Virus record (IMG/VR): IMGVR_UViG_3300037486_000467
Span: 19,641-83,640 of that record
DNA: 64,000 bases
From: a virus
Direction: 5' to 3' (one strand)
In this document: positions 16,047 through 24,066 of the stretch, piece after piece
Layout: each line of letters begins with the position of its first letter
Position numbering within the stretch: position 1 is the stretch's first letter
Translations under genes and position numbers: made by a program
The notes under the pieces: generated by a model
What the model saw: only the letters and a program-made list of their open reading frames with translations
Database searches by the model: none
Told to the model about the DNA's origin: nothing

Positions 16047-16721
16047 ATGGGAAAATTAATATGCCTCTCGGGCTTAGACGCAAGTGGTAAAAGCACTCAA
16101 ATAGATCTAATAAAAAAATATTTTGAAGAAAATAATATAAAATATACATATCTACATTTTCCTATATACGAAGATAATGAAGCTGGCAAAATAATTTCAT
16201 CTTATCTTCGTGGAGAATACGGAGATATTAACGAAGTAGATCCTATTTTTGTTGCAAATATATATGCAATGAATAGATATTTATATCTTCCAGAATTAAA
16301 TAAACAACTTTTAGATAATGATGTAGTTTTATTAGATCGTTATGTATTTTGTAATATGGCTTATCAGGGCGCAAAATATGATACAGACGCGCAATCTCAA
16401 ATAATGAGAGACTGGATAAATGAATTTGAATTTGGATTTCTAGAACTTCCATATCCAGATTTAAATATATTTATTGATACACCATTAGATTTAATAGAAA
16501 GTAGACTTTCAGATAAAAGAGAAGGAAAAGATAGAAGATATTTAAATGGAAGATCTGATATTCACGAAATGAACATAGAATTTCAAAAGAAAGTAAGAGA
16601 AAATTATTTGTGGTTAAATACTTATGAAAATTATTTAATTGTTTCTCCTGAAAAATTAACGCCAGAAGAAATATTTAAAAAATATGAAAAAGATTTATTT
16701 AGAGCATTGTTAATAAAATAA
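16047..16721 (+). CDS. tmk: Thymidylate kinase (dTMP kinase)
   Basis: This 224-residue enzyme phosphorylates dTMP to dTDP with ATP. Visible motifs are the P-loop GLDASGKST (residues 9-17), the DRY-type motif 'LLDRYVFCNMAYQGA' (about 93-107), the acidic 'NIFIDTPLDLIESRLSDKR' and a lid with Arg residues ('KREGKDRRYLNGRSDIHE'). The length fits the family. It supplies dTTP for replication of this AT-rich genome. A small unknown gene follows after three bases. Confidence 0.9.
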   Translation: MGKLICLSGLDASGKSTQIDLIKKYFEENNIKYTYLHFPIYEDNEAGKIISSYLRGEYGDINEVDPIFVANIYAMNRYLYLPELNKQLLDNDVVLLDRYVFCNMAYQGAKYDTDAQSQIMRDWINEFEFGFLELPYPDLNIFIDTPLDLIESRLSDKREGKDRRYLNGRSDIHEMNIEFQKKVRENYLWLNTYENYLIVSPEKLTPEEIFKKYEKDLFRALLIK

Positions 16722-16724
16722 TTT

Positions 16725-17015
16725 ATGATAAATAGCGGCGGTTTTCAATATAATAAAAAAACAAAATTAGTTAGAAAAGTATATACTGACAATATTAATA
16801 CATATCCTAGTCATAAAATATTGTATACACTAACAAAATCTCATTCACCTTCAACCATTGTATTTTTAGAAGATAGAGAAGATCCGTGGCTTATTCTTGT
16901 TAAAACATATAGAACAAAAACGGGAGTAATTACTAATTCGAGCATAATTATTAAACCAGATATTGAAACACACTTATCTTATGCACAATCAAACGGGTTT
17001 CAATTAAAAAAATAA
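16725..17015 (+). CDS. Small protein of unknown function (96 aa)
   Basis: It is rich in Lys, Thr and beta-strand-forming residues ('STIVFLEDREDPWLILVKTYR'). It lies three bases after thymidylate kinase and is probably translated from the same message. No recognised domain or membrane segment. Confidence 0.5.
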   Translation: MINSGGFQYNKKTKLVRKVYTDNINTYPSHKILYTLTKSHSPSTIVFLEDREDPWLILVKTYRTKTGVITNSSIIIKPDIETHLSYAQSNGFQLKK

Positions 17016-17096
17016 CAGCAATTTAATTTTATTAAAAATAATTAACACCAAACCGTATTATATTGGATATATACAAAAACTTTTTTAAAAATTATA

Positions 17097-17109
17097 TATA
17101 TAAAATTAA
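17097..17109 (+). promoter_or_regulatory. Promoter-like TATATAAAATTAA element
   Basis: A near match to the recurring element lies about 34 bases before the 96-residue gene at 17144, inside a 128-base AT-only gap. Confidence 0.35.
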
Positions 17110-17143
17110 ATAAAATAAAAACTTAAACTAAAATAAAAAAATT

Positions 17144-17434
17144 ATGGCAGATCAAATTCCAAACGTAGCAAAAGTAGATGCAACACAGAAAGTTGAAACA
17201 AACGCTTATGTGCCAACTTATAAAATTAAACCAGACTTTAAGAAAGCTCTTCTTCAATCAATTGGAGATAGACCATTTAATGAAATAGCAGGTCTTATTC
17301 AAGCAATTGATGTTGAAGTGATGGATCATCAAACTCTTACACAAATTGTAAATGCTATTGGGCAATTTCCATTCGTAAGAGTAGAGCAACTTATGAAAAA
17401 TATTTCAAATCTTGTTGAACAGGTAATTGAATAA
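17144..17434 (+). CDS. Small phage protein of unknown function (96 aa)
   Basis: The protein is neutral and predicted helical, with 'DFKKALLQSIGDRPFNEIAGLIQAIDVEVMDHQTLTQIVNAIGQFPFVRVEQLMKNI'. The tidy amphipathic helices suggest a small oligomeric structural or chaperone-like protein. No family is recognised. Confidence 0.55.
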   Translation: MADQIPNVAKVDATQKVETNAYVPTYKIKPDFKKALLQSIGDRPFNEIAGLIQAIDVEVMDHQTLTQIVNAIGQFPFVRVEQLMKNISNLVEQVIE

Positions 17435-17465
17435 TCATTTCATTTTTCTTAAACTAATTAATTTT

Positions 17466-18092
17466 ATGAGAAAAAAAAGACACAGTATTCAAAATATAGC
17501 ATTAGATTTTATAGAAAATAAAAACAATAAAACGTTTAGCGTTTTAATGAAACGTTTAAAACCAGGACTTTTATCATTTGCATATAAATACGTTAAAGAT
17601 AAAGATTTGGCAAATGAAGTTGCTTCTCAAACATTTATTATCCTTTGGGAAAAAATAGATCAATATAACAATAAATTTAATTTTTCAACATGGGTATATG
17701 CAATAGCAAAAAATGAAGCATTAGGAATAATTAGAAATGGAAACAAAAATTTATCATTTGATAAATTTTCAAATAATCATTCTAAGCTGCTTCAAATATA
17801 TAATCCGGTATTTAATATGAATATTGAAACTATCGCGCCTATAGGAGAAGAATTAACGCAACAATTATATGACGCATCTATTTTAGCAATAAATGAATTA
17901 GAAGAGCCTTATAAAACTGTTATGGTTGAAAGAGAAGTTAATCAAAAACATTTAACTGATATTGCAGATTATTTAGGATGGAATTTATCTACAGTTAAAA
18001 CACGACTTCGTAAAGCAAGAAAAGATATTGCTGAAATATTATATAAAAAATATCCAAGCGAAGTAGATTCTTATTTTGGAAATGAAGAATAA
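17466..18092 (+). CDS. ECF-type RNA polymerase sigma factor
   Basis: This protein has about 208 residues. I prefer the ATG at 17466 (MRKKRHSIQN), since the in-frame ATG at 17427 lies inside the previous gene. Region 2 is clear: 'LLSFAYKYVKDKDLANEVASQTFIILWEKIDQYNNKFNFSTWVYAIAKNEAL'. Region 4 carries a helix-turn-helix: 'LEEPYKTVMVEREVNQKHLTDIADYLGWNLSTVKTRLRKARKDI'. This is the group 4 (ECF) sigma layout, unlike the gp55-like factor at 8249, so the phage encodes two distinct sigma types, possibly for different transcription stages. It is followed by a gene starting two bases after its stop. Confidence 0.88.
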   Translation: MRKKRHSIQNIALDFIENKNNKTFSVLMKRLKPGLLSFAYKYVKDKDLANEVASQTFIILWEKIDQYNNKFNFSTWVYAIAKNEALGIIRNGNKNLSFDKFSNNHSKLLQIYNPVFNMNIETIAPIGEELTQQLYDASILAINELEEPYKTVMVEREVNQKHLTDIADYLGWNLSTVKTRLRKARKDIAEILYKKYPSEVDSYFGNEE

Positions 18093-18094
18093 AG

Positions 18095-18577
18095 ATGAAA
18101 GCAAATGAATGGTTTAAACCTCGAAATTGGGGATGGATTAAAGTTTATCGAGATTTTGAAAATTTTAATGATTGGAAAAAAATTATTAAAAGAGAAGAAA
18201 AAAATGTAGATTCTAAGTTCAATAAATGGAATTTACAACATACAAAATTATACGATATTTTCGTTACAATCTCTTTAGATGAAGAAGATGCGCAATTGCC
18301 AGAAATCATTAAGCGTACAAAAGTATTAGAATCTTTAAATCCTATTAATCGCTATTTAGATGAGGAACTTGGTTTTGCTGAATGCCTTAGTTGTGAGTTC
18401 AATCAATTTGAAGATGATAAAGGTATACCCACATTATCTTATTTAATTGTTTATAGATTCATTTTTAATAAGTTTTCTATAATATGGTTATTAAAATTTA
18501 TTACAATAACGGGAGCATTAACCTATCTTGCTATAAGGCTTGATGATATAATCAAATGGATTTTCAATTCGATATAA
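18095..18577 (+). CDS. Unknown protein with C-terminal membrane helix
   Basis: This 160-residue protein has a Trp-rich N-terminus ('WFKPRNWGWIKVYRDFENFNDW') and a hydrophobic helix near residues 127-147 ('SIIWLLKFITITGALTYLAI'). It overlaps the nuclease gene downstream by 22 bases, indicating coupling. No family is recognised. Confidence 0.5.
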   Translation: MKANEWFKPRNWGWIKVYRDFENFNDWKKIIKREEKNVDSKFNKWNLQHTKLYDIFVTISLDEEDAQLPEIIKRTKVLESLNPINRYLDEELGFAECLSCEFNQFEDDKGIPTLSYLIVYRFIFNKFSIIWLLKFITITGALTYLAIRLDDIIKWIFNSI

Positions 18578-19332
18578 ATAATATAAAATGGATAAAGGGT
18601 TCTCGTGGTTTGCCGGAATGTGTGTATAAGATAAAAATTCCAAGTGTATCTACGATTTTAAGTGAAATGATTCCCGATCCTGAATATGATGAATTTGTTG
18701 CAGCAGTAGGAAAAGAAAGAGCAGATAAAATAATGACTTCTGCTGGTAATAGGGGTTCATCTATGCATACTTTTATAGAAACGTTTATAGCTAAATACTC
18801 ATCTAGTAAAGATGTTTCAGAAGCATTGAAATACACTCAAGAAGAAAGTCCTAAATTATTAGAAATAGAAAATATACCAAAAGATAAAATTGAAGAAGGC
18901 AGAAGTCTTTTTTATAAATTTTATTATTCAGATTATTCTAATAGATATTTAGATACTCTAGCTATAGAATTAGGAGTATATTCTCCCTCTTTATTTTATC
19001 GAGGTAAATTAGATATTTTATATAAAGATAAACTATTTGGACTTTCATTAACTGATTTTAAATCTTCTAATGGTAAAATTAAAAATGGAAGTACTAAAGA
19101 ATTAAAATATCGATATCAATTAGGAGGATATGCAAACTGTATTGATGAAATGTATAAAGAGCAAAATGTTATTATTAATAGAGCTTCAATATTATGCGTA
19201 GATAAAAATAATGATATTTTGCAAGAAATAGAGTGTGTTGGAAAAGAATTACAAGAATACAAAGAAAAGTTTAAAGTGTTAGTAATTGAGTATCATAAAA
19301 AAAATAATACAGAATATTTATTAAGTAATTGA
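18556..19332 (+). CDS. PD-(D/E)XK exonuclease (RecB/MGME1-like)
   Basis: This 258-residue protein shows the order of motifs of PD-(D/E)XK nucleases: 'IPSVSTILSEMIPD', 'GNRGSSMHTFIETFI' (about 56-70), 'FYRGKLDILYKDK' with the catalytic Asp, 'LTDFKSS' (the D/E-x-K strand) and 'YRYQLGGYANCIDEMY', the Q-x3-Y motif of the RecB/MGME1 class. Such enzymes act as single-strand-specific exonucleases in replication or recombination. The start overlaps the preceding gene; the motif order supports the frame. Confidence 0.75.
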   Translation: MDFQFDINNIKWIKGSRGLPECVYKIKIPSVSTILSEMIPDPEYDEFVAAVGKERADKIMTSAGNRGSSMHTFIETFIAKYSSSKDVSEALKYTQEESPKLLEIENIPKDKIEEGRSLFYKFYYSDYSNRYLDTLAIELGVYSPSLFYRGKLDILYKDKLFGLSLTDFKSSNGKIKNGSTKELKYRYQLGGYANCIDEMYKEQNVIINRASILCVDKNNDILQEIECVGKELQEYKEKFKVLVIEYHKKNNTEYLLSN

Positions 19333-19387
19333 TTTTTTAAAACTATTTTTTGTAAATGCCATAAAATATAAAATAATACATAAAAAT

Positions 19388-20011
19388 ATGAAAAAAGAAG
19401 ATGAAAAATCTGCTAGTGTTCTTACTGTAGTAAAAGATAATACAGAAAATACCAAAGAAGTAAATAAGCCTACGCCCGAAGAAGCTGCGCAGTTTAAAGA
19501 AGAATTTGAAAAATCAGCCGAAGCATTTAAAACAACTAAATGGGAAATTAGCGAAAAAGGAAAATTTGGAGCTAACGATGTAGGAATGTTTATAATGGAT
19601 TTTATGAAAAAATTTGCATTTTGGACAAAAACTGGCTGGATGGGAATGCTAAAGATGACCGAAGAATTAAATAAAGCTATGAATTTAGTTGATGAAAATA
19701 CGGGTCTTCAATTAGAATATCAAGCACTTGAATTTTTAGCATATATGTTGTCAAATCCTGGAAATACAGGATTAGATGCAGCTATTGAATTTGAACAAAT
19801 AGCAGATAAATATTCTAAAATTGGAATAGTTATTGGAACAAAACTTGAAGAGGCGCGAAAACAATTAAAAGATCTTCAATATCTTCAAGAAAAATGGGCT
19901 GCTGCTGAACAGGGATATTATCTTGCAGAACTTGAGCCTAAAAAAGAAGAAAAATTAGAAGGAAACGCAGTGGAAATTGATATATCTAAAAAAGAAGAAA
20001 AACCCGAATAA
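19388..20011 (+). CDS. Unknown helical protein (207 aa)
   Basis: The N- and C-termini are Lys/Glu-rich and probably disordered. The middle (about 45-170) is helical, with 'FIMDFMKKFAFWTKTGWMGMLKMTEELNKAMNLV' and 'LEYQALEFLAYMLSNPGNTGLDAAIEFE'. No family is recognised. It is the last gene before a strong terminator. Confidence 0.55.
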   Translation: MKKEDEKSASVLTVVKDNTENTKEVNKPTPEEAAQFKEEFEKSAEAFKTTKWEISEKGKFGANDVGMFIMDFMKKFAFWTKTGWMGMLKMTEELNKAMNLVDENTGLQLEYQALEFLAYMLSNPGNTGLDAAIEFEQIADKYSKIGIVIGTKLEEARKQLKDLQYLQEKWAAAEQGYYLAELEPKKEEKLEGNAVEIDISKKEEKPE

Positions 20012-20031
20012 CCTTTTATATATTTCATTTT

Positions 20032-20058
20032 AAGAGGCCCAAAACTTGGGCCTCTTTT
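20032..20058. terminator. Strong hairpin terminator (possibly bidirectional)
   Basis: AAGAGGCCCAA / TTGGGCCTCTT forms an 11-bp stem with a three-base loop, followed by T on the + strand and preceded by A. It closes the 17,144-20,011 gene group. Confidence 0.85.
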
Positions 20059-20085
20059 GATAATATAAATATAAATATCTAGAGA

Positions 20086-20098
20086 TATATAAAAACAA
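20086..20098 (+). promoter_or_regulatory. Late-promoter-like element TATATAAAAACAA
   Basis: It is preceded by AGAGA, as is the tape-measure promoter on the other strand (GAGATATATAAAATAAA). It lies 12 bases before the next gene. Confidence 0.4.
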
Positions 20099-20110
20099 AA
20101 GACACTAATT

Positions 20111-20455
20111 ATGGCACTTACACCTCAACAATTCTTTGAACGTTATGCTAAATGGCTATTACTTGTATTTATAGCTTTATTTTTATTTAAATCTGTACAA
20201 AGTTGTAATAGAAACATGAAATTAACAATAGATTCAAAAAAATATACACATGAAATCGATTCTTTAAAGACTTTAAACCAAAATTCTTTAGATAGTATCA
20301 AAAAACTTAATTTTGAATTAGAAATTGCATCAGAAAAAGCTAAATCTGCAAATGATAGAGCGGTTGCCGTTCAAAGTGCAGTTGAAAAGATGCGAACAAA
20401 TACAACTATTACTGTTAAAGGTGCAGAACAAATTAAAGACACAACAAAAAGATAA
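20111..20455 (+). CDS. Membrane-anchored coiled-coil protein, spanin-like layout
   Basis: This 114-residue protein has an N-terminal anchor (residues 14-28, 'WLLLVFIALFLFKSV') just before a Cys (QSC), followed by a coiled coil through about residue 95. The layout resembles an inner-membrane spanin. The following gene overlaps its stop (TAATG) but is a zinc protein, not an outer-membrane spanin, so the role remains open. Confidence 0.5.
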   Translation: MALTPQQFFERYAKWLLLVFIALFLFKSVQSCNRNMKLTIDSKKYTHEIDSLKTLNQNSLDSIKKLNFELEIASEKAKSANDRAVAVQSAVEKMRTNTTITVKGAEQIKDTTKR

Positions 20456-20775
20456 TGAATTATAATAAAGAAAATATTTGTTCTTTTTGTGATGGAACCA
20501 AGGGTTGGACATTTATTCATGATAATGATCCTTCTAGAGGTCCTGTTTTTCATCCGTGTTATTGTGAAGATGGAACGCGTGTAGGACAATTAATTAGTGA
20601 TCTCGCAATTCAAAAATTACAGAATGAACAAATATATGATGATTATAATCAACTTCGACAATGGGTGGAAAAAACTTCAACATGCAAAACGTGTAAAGGA
20701 GATCAGTATAGTATTCCAGGCGGAACTCTTTGCTCTGAATGCAGATTGCCCGGATTACAACCATGGGGAGGATAA
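20455..20775 (+). CDS. Zinc-ribbon protein with DnaJ-like Cys pairs
   Basis: This 106-residue protein has an N-terminal CSFCDGTKGW motif with a following C-Y-C, and a C-terminal pair CKTCKGD and CSECRLPG. The C-x2-C-x-G type repeats are like DnaJ or small phage zinc ribbons. They probably bind two zinc ions and act as a small adaptor; the target is unknown. It is translationally coupled to the upstream membrane protein. Confidence 0.6.
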   Translation: MNYNKENICSFCDGTKGWTFIHDNDPSRGPVFHPCYCEDGTRVGQLISDLAIQKLQNEQIYDDYNQLRQWVEKTSTCKTCKGDQYSIPGGTLCSECRLPGLQPWGG

Positions 20776-20795
20776 ATAAATAAAATAAATAAAGA

Positions 20796-22010
20796 ATGAA
20801 ATTAGGAAATCTTAAAATTACGAATAAAGGTCTTTATTGGGGATTGATAATCACCTTTTTCTTGATATACATTTGCGTAGGCTTTGTATCAACATTGCAT
20901 GCTATTACTTTTTTTCAAATGGCAAATACTATGGGACTGGCAGTTCTATTAGCTCTTGCATTTGAAGTTGGTCAAAGCTCAGTATTGTTTTCAATATTAA
21001 TGACAAAAAACAAAGAAAAATTTCTGCCATGGTTTTTAATGGTTCTATTAACAGGATTGCAAATAACCGGTAACGTTTTTTCTTCATTTAAACATATAAT
21101 GACATCAGGAAGTTTAGATTGGCAATATTTTCAAAAATCTATTCTTTTTGGAGTTCAGGCTTCAAATCCTGAAATGTATCAAGTTATAATATCTTGGTTG
21201 CAAGGCGCTCTTTTACCCGTTGTTGCTCTTGGACTTACAGCATTGGTTGCACAAAATATTAATATATTAATTCCGCATGAAGAGGAGGAAAAAAAGCTTA
21301 AAGAAATTATACCCGAAATAGATGAAACGCCTGAAGATTCTCCCGAAACGCCGATGGTTGAAAAAGTAGTTTTTAAATCTCCAGGAATACCTAGAGTTGA
21401 AAAAGGAGGTGAAACAATAAATTTTACACCGGTTGAATCAACTATTGCCTCTGCACTTGGAATAGATGCTGAAGAAGAAATGAAAAATTACAGAGTTGCT
21501 GATTTAGCTGATAAAGAACTAATGAATAATGAACAAGATGATGAATTTGTCGATTCTTATTTGGTTTCACTTCAAGAAGAATCTCCGCAAGAAATAAATG
21601 TATTACCAGAAGAACCTAAAATAGAAGAAAAAAAAACTGATGTAAGAGGAAAAAGGCCTCCACTTAGTATGCGTGAAATTATACAGCAAGTTGCAGATAG
21701 GGGCGGAGCAGGCGATTTAACAAAATTATTAGCTGGAAATATACAGCCAGAGAAAGAAGAACAAGAATTAAATGAAGTAGTTGAATTAAAAAAAGAAAAG
21801 GAATCTTTGCTAAAAGAGGACGTAAAGGTTCCGCAAGAAAACACAAAGTCTCTAAAGAAATTAACAATAAATGACGAAAAACAAAAAAATACTTCTCAAC
21901 TTCAAAAAATTTACGCACAGATAGCAAAAGAACATTTAGATGATGATATAGAAGGCGTAGAAATAATAGATGGCGAAGCTATTCCTAAATCAAACGTAAA
22001 AAAAAAGTAA
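20796..22010 (+). CDS. Multi-pass membrane protein with long cytoplasmic tail
   Basis: This 404-residue protein has about four membrane helices in residues 12-165 ('LYWGLIITFFLIYICVGFV', 'MGLAVLLALAFEVG', 'FLPWFLMVLLTGLQITGNVF', 'GALLPVVALGLTALVA'), then a charged, mostly disordered tail of about 240 residues with the segment 'PLSMREIIQQVADRGGAGDLTKLLAG' that may be folded. I do not recognise the family. It could act in host-membrane remodelling or as a replication or assembly anchor, but nothing decides this. Confidence 0.6.
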   Translation: MKLGNLKITNKGLYWGLIITFFLIYICVGFVSTLHAITFFQMANTMGLAVLLALAFEVGQSSVLFSILMTKNKEKFLPWFLMVLLTGLQITGNVFSSFKHIMTSGSLDWQYFQKSILFGVQASNPEMYQVIISWLQGALLPVVALGLTALVAQNINILIPHEEEEKKLKEIIPEIDETPEDSPETPMVEKVVFKSPGIPRVEKGGETINFTPVESTIASALGIDAEEEMKNYRVADLADKELMNNEQDDEFVDSYLVSLQEESPQEINVLPEEPKIEEKKTDVRGKRPPLSMREIIQQVADRGGAGDLTKLLAGNIQPEKEEQELNEVVELKKEKESLLKEDVKVPQENTKSLKKLTINDEKQKNTSQLQKIYAQIAKEHLDDDIEGVEIIDGEAIPKSNVKKK

Positions 22011-22012
22011 AA

Positions 22013-22078
22013 ATGAAATTAGAAAAATCTGGTATCCATATTAACCCCGGAGAACATCAAAATTTTGATAGAATTTAA
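22013..22078 (+). CDS. Possible 21-residue peptide
   Basis: A short frame, ATG to TAA, reads MKLEKSGIHI then NPGEHQNFDRI. It starts two bases after the previous stop and ends directly before a terminator hairpin. The position suggests it could be translated, but its length gives little statistical support. Confidence 0.25.
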   Translation: MKLEKSGIHINPGEHQNFDRI

Positions 22079-22079
22079 G

Positions 22080-22101
22080 AAGGAGCGTAAGCTCCTTTTT
22101 T
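22080..22101 (+). terminator. Rho-independent terminator
   Basis: AAGGAGC / GCTCCTT with a GTAA loop is followed by T. It separates the membrane-protein group from the lysozyme gene. Confidence 0.8.
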
Positions 22102-22108
22102 ATTGAAA

Positions 22109-22121
22109 TATATAAAATAAA
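22109..22121 (+). promoter_or_regulatory. Late-promoter-like element TATATAAAATAAA
   Basis: An exact copy ends only seven bases before the TTG start of the lysozyme gene, so the message would have a very short leader. Confidence 0.45.
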
Positions 22122-22128
22122 ATAATAG

Positions 22129-23025
22129 TTGAAATTAGTCAGAGAACATATTAATGAAGAACAAATAGACGAAATGTTAATATTTTTAATAAGTTCGCCT
22201 AGTTTAAATGAATCATTAAATGAATCTATAAATTTAGATAAAATAAAAAATATTGTAAATAAAATAAAAGATAAAAGCAAAGCTTTTTATACTATAATAC
22301 AAAAATTCAATGATACAAAAGATGAAAAAATAAAAAACTATTTTGCAATTGTTTTAACAATTTTAGTTTTAAGTTTACCTTCAATAAATATACAGAATCC
22401 AAATATACAAGAAATATCTAATGAAATTTCAAAAAGAAAAACAATTACGCCTTTAGATGTAAATAAAATAATAAATCTACCCATATTTAGTTTAGAGCTT
22501 TCAAAACAAAAATTAATAAAAATAGACAATCCTATAAATATTGAAAAAGCACATATTTCAGAAGATACTAAGCAATTAATAAAAGAACACGAAAAATTAA
22601 AATTAAAAGCATATTCAATTGGCGATGGAATGATTACAATAGGTTGGGGGCATGCTGAACCATTAAATTCTTCTACATATAAAATAGGACATACTATATC
22701 TAAAAAAGAAGCTGATATATTATTTCAAAAGGATTTAAATAAAATAGAAAACGGAGTTAAGCGTATATTTTATCAATGGGAACAAGAAGGAAAGAATATT
22801 AAAATGACTCAAGGAATGTTTGATTCTATGGTGTCTTTAGGATATAATATAGGAATAAGTGGATTAAGAAAAACTGAATTCATACAACATGTTAAAAATA
22901 ATGATATTCTTGCTGCTGCCGAAAAAATAAAAACAACGAAAATAAATTCTAAATTTCCAGGATTAAAAGACAGAAGACAAAAAGAACATGAATTATTCAT
23001 AAAAGATTTAAATTTTAATGAATAA
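22129..23025 (+). CDS. Lysozyme (GH24 type) with capsid-targeting-like leader
   Basis: This 298-residue protein starts at TTG, chosen because MKLVREHINE matches the shared leader. A hydrophobic helix lies at residues 71-87. The C-terminal half is a T4/P22-type lysozyme: 'LIKEHEKLKLKAY' with candidate catalytic Glu155, 'MITIGWGHAE' with Thr170, and a C-terminal 'KFPGLKDRRQKEHELF'. The position of T4 Asp20 is Ile164 and an Asp occurs two residues later (166), so the usual E-8-D/C-5-T spacing is not kept. It may be a virion-carried muralytic enzyme or the lysis endolysin; the leader and membrane helix favour something other than a simple endolysin. Confidence 0.8.
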   Translation: MKLVREHINEEQIDEMLIFLISSPSLNESLNESINLDKIKNIVNKIKDKSKAFYTIIQKFNDTKDEKIKNYFAIVLTILVLSLPSINIQNPNIQEISNEISKRKTITPLDVNKIINLPIFSLELSKQKLIKIDNPINIEKAHISEDTKQLIKEHEKLKLKAYSIGDGMITIGWGHAEPLNSSTYKIGHTISKKEADILFQKDLNKIENGVKRIFYQWEQEGKNIKMTQGMFDSMVSLGYNIGISGLRKTEFIQHVKNNDILAAAEKIKTTKINSKFPGLKDRRQKEHELFIKDLNFNE

Positions 23026-23048
23026 ATAAATAAAATAATTATGTAAAT

Positions 23049-24065
23049 ATGGCAGATTTATTTAATAATACATCCAATGATTATATTAACCCTACTTTAA
23101 ATCCTTGCCCTGGCGCCGGTGATGGTGGTGCATCTGGTACATTTGAATTTTTACCCGGTCAAGAAGTAGGAGTAATATCTGGAAGTGATATTGTAACATC
23201 AATGGGATTAGGAGATATATCTGTACCTGTAGATGGTTGGACTAACCAATCAAAAATATTACAATCAGGAGAAGTAATATTCATTCCTGGATTAACAAAA
23301 GGCATTTCATATAGATATCAAAGTTTTCCGTTTGATGGTTCTGTATTATATACTAATACAAATCACTCATTCTATTTAGCAGTAGATATGTCAATTAATT
23401 ATTATAGAAATTTTAGATACTATGAAGATGCAATACATGCAGAAGCTAATTTAACAAATGGAATAACTATTGAAAATGCTCTACAAATTGCGTTAGATGC
23501 TAAATTAATAAATGTCACTACTACATATGATGCAAGTGGTTTAACATTTATAGGAACTGCCTTAGGATATTCTTATGATATAACTGCATTAGACGTTAGT
23601 CTTTTTCAATATAATTCATTAACAAGAGAAACTTTGGCAGAAGATGCATCAGTTGCAATTCCGGCATTTAAATATCCTAATGGAGCGATGTTGGGATATG
23701 TGTTAAAAGCAACGTATCCTTCAACCGTTGAAGATTATGAATCGTATATCGAAATAAATCACGTACCTGATAGTTTAGTTTATTATGAAGTAAGCACTGG
23801 AGGATGTTATTCAAGATATGAAAAATTAGTTGACGTTGGATTAAATAGTGGTTTGCTTTGTGTAGGTAATACAACTGTAATGAGTGCGGCGGATTATCTT
23901 ACATATGTTGAAGAAAATAGTTTATGGGAAAAAGTAGGAGTTATTAGAATTTGGTTAACTGCGACTGATCCCGATAATTCATTAATTGAAAATTTAATTA
24001 CTGGATTTTATATTTATAATCCACATACATTTCCTGTACAAATATCATATATGATAATATTATAA
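23049..24065 (+). CDS. Probable virion protein of unknown role
   Basis: This 338-residue protein is neutral, beta-rich, and high in Asn, Thr, Tyr and Gly ('GWTNQSKILQSGEVIFIPGLTKGISYRYQSFPFDG'). Its composition fits head-decoration or fibre proteins. It lies between the lysozyme and a leader-bearing repeat protein (1-base gap). No domain is recognised. Confidence 0.55.
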   Translation: MADLFNNTSNDYINPTLNPCPGAGDGGASGTFEFLPGQEVGVISGSDIVTSMGLGDISVPVDGWTNQSKILQSGEVIFIPGLTKGISYRYQSFPFDGSVLYTNTNHSFYLAVDMSINYYRNFRYYEDAIHAEANLTNGITIENALQIALDAKLINVTTTYDASGLTFIGTALGYSYDITALDVSLFQYNSLTRETLAEDASVAIPAFKYPNGAMLGYVLKATYPSTVEDYESYIEINHVPDSLVYYEVSTGGCYSRYEKLVDVGLNSGLLCVGNTTVMSAADYLTYVEENSLWEKVGVIRIWLTATDPDNSLIENLITGFYIYNPHTFPVQISYMIIL

Positions 24066-24066
24066 A

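Noticed and set aside
17427-17465. Upstream ATG for the ECF sigma gene
   Set aside because: It would add 13 hydrophobic residues overlapping the previous gene; the ATG at 17466 gives a normal basic start.
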